Of a DNA stretch of 8,485 nt, positions 5,450-8,485 are shown in pieces. The notes beneath the pieces were generated by a model. That model was not told the DNA's origin. It saw nothing but the letters and a program-made list of their open reading frames with translations, and ran no database searches. A program made the position numbers and the translations under genes. The stretch covers positions 1-8,485 of the forward strand of contig JAOZTW010000196.1 of the NCBI GenBank assembly GCA_029938985.1, given 5' to 3'. The first letter of the stretch is position 1, and the number at the start of each line of letters is the position of its first letter. Source of the DNA: Bacteroidales bacterium. Lineage in GTDB: Bacteria; Bacteroidota; Bacteroidia; Bacteroidales; JAOZQN01.

Positions 5450-6607
5450 ATGAAAAAAACACTTTTTACTATAACAGCAGTTATTCTATCAAATTTTATA
5501 TTTGCTCAAACACAGAACGATTTAGATATGATTCAAGCTGCTTATGATGGCGACGAAGACAGAGTAGAATATTTTTTAACAAACGGAGCTAACGTTAATG
5601 CCGAAGATGCAGAAGGTTATACCGCAATTATTTATGCGTCTGCTTATGGTTATCATGGTATAATGAAAAAATTGATAGCAAAAGGAGCAAAAGTAAACGA
5701 GTTTAAAAACGATTCAAATCCAATATTTGCTGCAGTAAATGGCAATGATTCAAAATCTTTGGATATTTTACTGAAAGCGAAAGGAAATATAAATTGTAAA
5801 GATGCACAAGGTTATACTCCTCTAATGCTTGCGGCTCAAGAAAATTATTTTCGCATGATAGATCACATGTTAAGAAATGGTGCAAAATTAGATACCGAAA
5901 ACCATGATGGTCATACTGCACTTAGTATCGCTATTCAAAGAGGTCAAAACGATGCTGTTAGTTCATTAATTAGAGCTAATCCAAAAAAGTCGGGTTACAG
6001 TAATTATGCTACATCTCCAATAAATACTGCAGATTATATGAGCAATAAAAAAGCAGAAAAATCTTTGAAAAAATATGGAATGAGAAAATCATTTAAACCT
6101 GGATTAGATTTTGTTTCAGTGGGTTTAAATTTCAAGTTTTCGTCATACGAAGCTTTAAGTGGCTATGAAATAGGATTACACGAAAAAGCTACAAAAATAG
6201 ATTTATTTATGGGATATATGTCGATACCAAAAAATCAAGAATTTGATTTTCTTACAGATGATTATTATTTGAATATGGAAATGTTGATATATGCTTCTTT
6301 AAATAAACGATTTACTGTTTATAGACCTAAAAAAGCTGGTTATGGGTTTTCAATAGGTGGAGATTTCTTTTTTGCAGAAGGTAGAGATTCTAAAACAACA
6401 ACAACTGAACAAGATTTATTTTATGGTGCTAATATAAGTTTATTTAGGTTTGGAAGCTTTTTAATGTTTAGATTAAATTATAACTACTATATAGACCCAA
6501 ACACAAGGTTTTTTCAACATAGTGTATTTTTTGGACTTGGCATAAATCTATACAAACCAAAAACTTCTAAATTTATTCATGCAGATAAAACATTATATAT
6601 GTTGTAA
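5450..6607 (+). CDS. Secreted ankyrin-repeat protein with C-terminal predicted beta-barrel
   Basis: Residues 1-19 form a Sec signal peptide (MKK, a hydrophobic core, then NFIFA) with likely cleavage before Gln20. Residues 23 to about 180 form roughly five ankyrin repeats. Typical cores are YDGDEDRVEYFLTNGANVNA (32-51), EGYTAIIYASAYGYHGIMKK (55-74) and QGYTPLMLAAQENYFRMIDH (120-139); repeat 5 has GHTALSIAIQRG (154-165). A linker follows (180-215). Residues 217-370 are rich in alternating hydrophobic/aromatic strands with turns, for example FVSVGLNFKF (221-230), IDLFMGYM (250-257), YGFSIGGDFFFAE (298-310), a pair around 323-347, and SVFFGLGINLY (358-368). These are consistent with a small outer-membrane barrel of about eight strands. 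The ankyrin part would then lie in the periplasm or outside the cell and bind a protein partner; this is inference. The start is fixed by the signal peptide. The gene stands alone between two terminators, and no promoter match was found in the 115-bp gap upstream. Confidence 0.85.
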   Translation: MKKTLFTITAVILSNFIFAQTQNDLDMIQAAYDGDEDRVEYFLTNGANVNAEDAEGYTAIIYASAYGYHGIMKKLIAKGAKVNEFKNDSNPIFAAVNGNDSKSLDILLKAKGNINCKDAQGYTPLMLAAQENYFRMIDHMLRNGAKLDTENHDGHTALSIAIQRGQNDAVSSLIRANPKKSGYSNYATSPINTADYMSNKKAEKSLKKYGMRKSFKPGLDFVSVGLNFKFSSYEALSGYEIGLHEKATKIDLFMGYMSIPKNQEFDFLTDDYYLNMEMLIYASLNKRFTVYRPKKAGYGFSIGGDFFFAEGRDSKTTTTEQDLFYGANISLFRFGSFLMFRLNYNYYIDPNTRFFQHSVFFGLGINLYKPKTSKFIHADKTLYML

Positions 6608-6624
6608 ACAAACTAAGTGAAAAT

Positions 6625-6666
6625 AAAAAATCAAGGCTTCATAAAAAATGAAATCTTGATTTTTTT
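6625..6666 (+). terminator. Intrinsic terminator after the ankyrin gene
   Basis: The arm 6625-6642 (AAAAAATCAAGGCTTCAT) pairs with 6648-6665, with one G-U and one C/A mismatch and a 5-nt A loop. The A-run on the left and T-run on the right make it potentially bidirectional. It begins 18 nt past the ankyrin stop codon. Confidence 0.8.
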
Positions 6667-6761
6667 CATTTTAAAATTAATTATACTTAATTCTGCTTTT
6701 CTAAGTTAAAAATCTTAGTCATTCATAGAGTTACTTATTATTTCATTTTCACTAATAAAAA

Positions 6762-6791
6762 TTTGTTTTATAAATAAAATGATTAACTTTG
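6762..6791 (+). promoter_or_regulatory. Bacteroidota-type promoter before the interrupted gene
   Basis: A -33 element TTTG (6762-6765), an 18-bp spacer and a -7 element TAACTTTG (6784-6791) match the TTTG-N17-23-TAnnTTTG consensus exactly. The predicted start is near 6797, giving a leader of about 30 nt before the ATG at 6826. This is the best promoter in the window. It supports 6826 as the original start of the interrupted gene. Confidence 0.75.
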
Positions 6792-6889
6792 TAAAAAATA
6801 TTACAGACTTAAATAAATTTAAATTATGAATAAATTTAAAATTAGTATATTTTTTTTTATATTATTGTATTCAATGCCAATTTTTGCAA

Positions 6890-7012
6890 CACACTACTAA
6901 GGAATGATACAATTATTCAATGGTACAATGATACAATTATGTGAATATAAACCAATAGATTAAAGAAATACAAATGTGTAAAAACTTTTGTATGAGTACT
7001 TATTAGTAATGA
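6890..7012. mobile_element. MITE-like 123-bp insertion with 5-bp target duplication
   Basis: The insert is flanked by direct repeats TGCAA at 6885-6889 and 7013-7017. Its ends carry imperfect inverted repeats: CACTACTAA (6892-6900) matches the reverse complement of TTAGTAATG (7003-7011) at 8 of 9 positions. Further in, ATACAA recurs in inverted orientation (6907-6912 against the complement of 6987-6992, with a short gap). It has no coding capacity and supplies the stop that ends the host reading frame. The exact boundary could shift by 1-2 bp, because the repeats begin 2 nt (left) and 1 nt (right) inside the TGCAA copies. Any mobilising transposase would be elsewhere. Confidence 0.7.
6903..6940 (+). 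repeat. 14-bp direct repeat with 24-bp period inside the insert
   Basis: AATGATACAATTAT occurs exactly at 6903-6916 and 6927-6940. The spacer TCAATGGTAC again contains CAATG-GTACA-type words, so the stretch looks like 1.6 copies of a degenerate 24-bp tandem unit. Confidence 0.75.
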
Positions 7013-7372
7013 TGCAAAAAAAATATTGAAAAATAATGTTGACTCTTGCGATATTATTTACTATCGAGATGGTACAAGCATAGATGTAAAAATAATAGAA
7101 ATTTATAAACCAAAAATTACTTATAAAAAATGTGAGAATTTGGAAGGACAAACTTATGTTGTTTACAAAAACGAAGTACAAAAGATAAATTATGCAAATG
7201 ATACTTTTGCTGTAGTTGGTTTTATTGTTAGTCTTATTAGTCTAATTATCTTTGGAATACCTATGGGAGTATTATCAGTAATACTTGGTATTTTAGCAAA
7301 AAATTGTATGATTAAAAAAAACAGCAGAGGTAAAGTTCTTGCATTGCTTGCAATAATAATTGGCTTTTTAGA

Positions 7373-7380
7373 TATTTTTG
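7373..7380 (+). promoter_or_regulatory. Weak candidate -7 element for asd
   Basis: TATTTTTG matches TAnnTTTG and lies within the 3' end of the interrupted gene. It would give a leader of about 35 nt before asd. No TTTG is found at the right distance upstream, so this may be a chance match; asd may instead depend on the promoter at 6762-6791. Confidence 0.25.
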
Positions 7381-7420
7381 GTGTACTTCTTTATCTTTCA
7401 AAACAATAATATTAAGACAA

Positions 7421-8404
7421 ATGAAATTAGCAATAGTTGGAGTAACAGGACTTGTGGGAGGCGTTATGCTTAAAGTGTTAGAGGAAAAAAACATCAAAGT
7501 TTCAGAACTGATACCAGTAGCTTCGGAAAAATCGGTAGGTAAAGAAATTGTTTTTTATAATAAAAAATATAAAGTTGTAGGTGTTGAAGAAGCTATAAAT
7601 AAAAAACCCGATTTTGCTTTGTTTTCGGCTGGTGGTGAAACGTCCAAAAAATATGCTGAAATATTTGCTCAACAAGGAACTGTTGTAATTGATAATTCAT
7701 CGGCTTGGAGAATGGATACAAGCAAGAAATTAATTGTTCCTGAAGTTAATTCTAATATTTTAACTCCAAATGATAAAATAATCGCAAATCCTAACTGCTC
7801 AACCATTCAATTGGTAATGGTGTTGAATCCTTTGCATGAAAAATATAAAATTAAAAGAGTAGTAATTTCAACATATCAATCTGTTTCGGGTTCTGGTTTG
7901 TTAGGTATAAAACAATTGGAAAATGAGAGTAAAAATATTGAAACAATTAGAAAATATCCTCACAAGATAGATAAAAATTGTCTTCCACATTGCGATGATT
8001 TTACAGAAAATGGTTACACTAAGGAAGAAATGAAACTTATTAACGAAACTCAAAAAATATTAGATGATTATAATATTTTGATAACAGCAACTGCTGTAAG
8101 AGTACCTGTTTTGGGTGGACATTCAGAATCGGTAAACATTGAATTTGAGAATGATATTGAATTAAATGAAATTAAAAAGTTACTTGACAGCACTAAAGGT
8201 GTTGTTTTACAAGATGATATACTAAACAATGTTTATCCAATGCCAATTTTAGCTCACAATAAAAACGAAGTTTTTGTTGGGCGGATAAGAAAGGATTTTT
8301 CTCAAAAAAATGCTATAAATCTTTGGATAGTAGCAGATAACCTAAGAAAAGGAGCAGCAACTAATGCAGTTCAGATTTTAGAAAGTCTAATTGTTTCTAA
8401 CTAA
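7421..8404 (+). CDS. asd: Aspartate-semialdehyde dehydrogenase
   Basis: This enzyme reduces L-aspartyl-4-phosphate to aspartate-4-semialdehyde with NADPH, the branch point to lysine/diaminopimelate, threonine and methionine. The N-terminal Rossmann loop VGVTGLVG (6-13) sits just after the start, which fixes the ATG. SAGGETS (69-75) and IDNSSAWRMD (90-99) follow. The catalytic cysteine is Cys126 in ANPNCST (122-128). TYQSVSGSG (151-159) holds the conserved Gln and the glycine-rich turn. The acid/base histidine is His234 in RVPVLGGHSE (227-236). The C-terminal NAINLWIVADNLRKGAATNA (297-316) closes the NADP site. The length of 327 aa is normal for the short bacterial type, and the gene looks intact, ending in a double stop TAA TAA. 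It starts 11 nt after the interrupted membrane-protein gene and probably shares its transcript, unless the weak internal -7 element at 7373-7380 is used. Confidence 0.97.
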   Translation: MKLAIVGVTGLVGGVMLKVLEEKNIKVSELIPVASEKSVGKEIVFYNKKYKVVGVEEAINKKPDFALFSAGGETSKKYAEIFAQQGTVVIDNSSAWRMDTSKKLIVPEVNSNILTPNDKIIANPNCSTIQLVMVLNPLHEKYKIKRVVISTYQSVSGSGLLGIKQLENESKNIETIRKYPHKIDKNCLPHCDDFTENGYTKEEMKLINETQKILDDYNILITATAVRVPVLGGHSESVNIEFENDIELNEIKKLLDSTKGVVLQDDILNNVYPMPILAHNKNEVFVGRIRKDFSQKNAINLWIVADNLRKGAATNAVQILESLIVSN

Positions 8405-8460
8405 TAAAAAAAAAAAACAATTGGAATTTCTGTGTTTTTCACGAGTATCAATTTCTTCGT

Positions 8461-8468
8461 TACTTTTG
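8461..8468 (+). promoter_or_regulatory. Candidate -7 element for a gene beyond the right edge
   Basis: TACTTTTG is an exact TAnnTTTG match, the same word as the proposed sucC -7 element. A T-run (8435-8439) lies about 21 bp upstream in place of a proper TTTG. An ATG at 8479 (Met-Leu then the window end) would leave a leader of only a few bases, so the true start may lie further right. Confidence 0.4.
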
Positions 8469-8485
8469 AAATATTAAAATGCTCA

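Larger units (their letters stand above)
6826..7409 (+). pseudogene. Exported DUF4190-like membrane protein, split by a small insertion
   Basis: The ATG at 6826 opens a Sec signal peptide (MNKFKISIFFFILLYS, then MPIFA) that runs to 6888. In that frame a stop follows at 6898-6900. The mature domain is intact in another frame from about 7014 to 7409. It starts with KKILKNNVDSCDIIYYRDGT, a 'CDxIxxxDG' module often found just after signal peptides in Bacteroidota, with a second Cys in YKKCEN. Then come two hydrophobic segments around a basic loop: FAVVGFIVSLISLIIFGI with GVLSVILGILA, and VLALLAIIIGFLDIFGVLLY. This Gly-rich pattern is that of DUF4190. Deleting 128 bp between two TGCAA copies restores one 151-aa frame. 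As it stands, only an unexported product from an internal start could be made, for example TTG at 7026. Loss of function is likely but not proven. asd begins 11 nt downstream. It could be read as a separate short gene, but the promoter, leader peptide and frame restoration argue against that. Confidence 0.8.

Noticed and set aside
6960..7181. Minus-strand open frame across the insert boundary and the DUF4190-like domain
   Set aside because: Phe/Tyr/Ile-rich antisense translation of A+T-rich DNA; antisense to the recognisable mature domain.
7026..7409. Intact stand-alone gene starting at TTG 7026
   Set aside because: Possible, but the upstream signal peptide, strong promoter and exact frame restoration on removing 128 bp explain the region better as an interrupted gene.

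Overview
The window looks like a piece of a low-GC Bacteroidota (Bacteroidetes) chromosome. The evidence is the strong A+T bias, the lack of Shine-Dalgarno-type sites before most starts, several matches to the Bacteroidota promoter -7 element TAnnTTTG (one with a well-spaced TTTG -33 element at 6762-6791), and Bacteroidota-style protein families. No tRNA, rRNA or CRISPR array is visible.

Layout, left to right. Positions 1-132 are non-coding. A TrmH/SpoU-family RNA 2'-O-methyltransferase lies on the minus strand (133-663). It diverges from sucC (769-1965, succinyl-CoA synthetase beta subunit), with a shared 105-bp promoter region between them. One base after the sucC stop comes a 134-aa STAS/SpoIIAA-like protein (1967-2371). 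Next is a 131-bp gap filled with 11/22-bp periodic repeats, then a 943-aa SrfC-like P-loop protein (2503-5334; 'putative virulence factor' family) that ends at a clear hairpin terminator. A secreted protein with ankyrin repeats and a predicted outer-membrane beta-barrel follows (5450-6607), also closed by a terminator. Next is a gene for a small exported, DUF4190-like membrane protein (6826-7409), which is broken. The last gene is asd (7421-8404, aspartate-semialdehyde dehydrogenase).

The best-supported novelty is inside the broken gene. A signal peptide (6826-6888) and its mature domain (from about 7014) are separated by a 123-bp insert. The insert has imperfect terminal inverted repeats and is flanked by a 5-bp duplication (TGCAA). 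Removing the insert plus one TGCAA copy (128 bp) joins the two halves in the same frame as a 151-aa protein. This is the signature of a small MITE-like element.

The genes do not form one obvious pathway. sucC (TCA cycle/propionate route) and asd (lysine, threonine, methionine and diaminopimelate synthesis) are housekeeping. The SrfC-like protein is the least understood gene. It has no SrfA or SrfB partner here, and its only same-strand upstream neighbour is the STAS-like protein. Whether these two form a functional unit is inference only.
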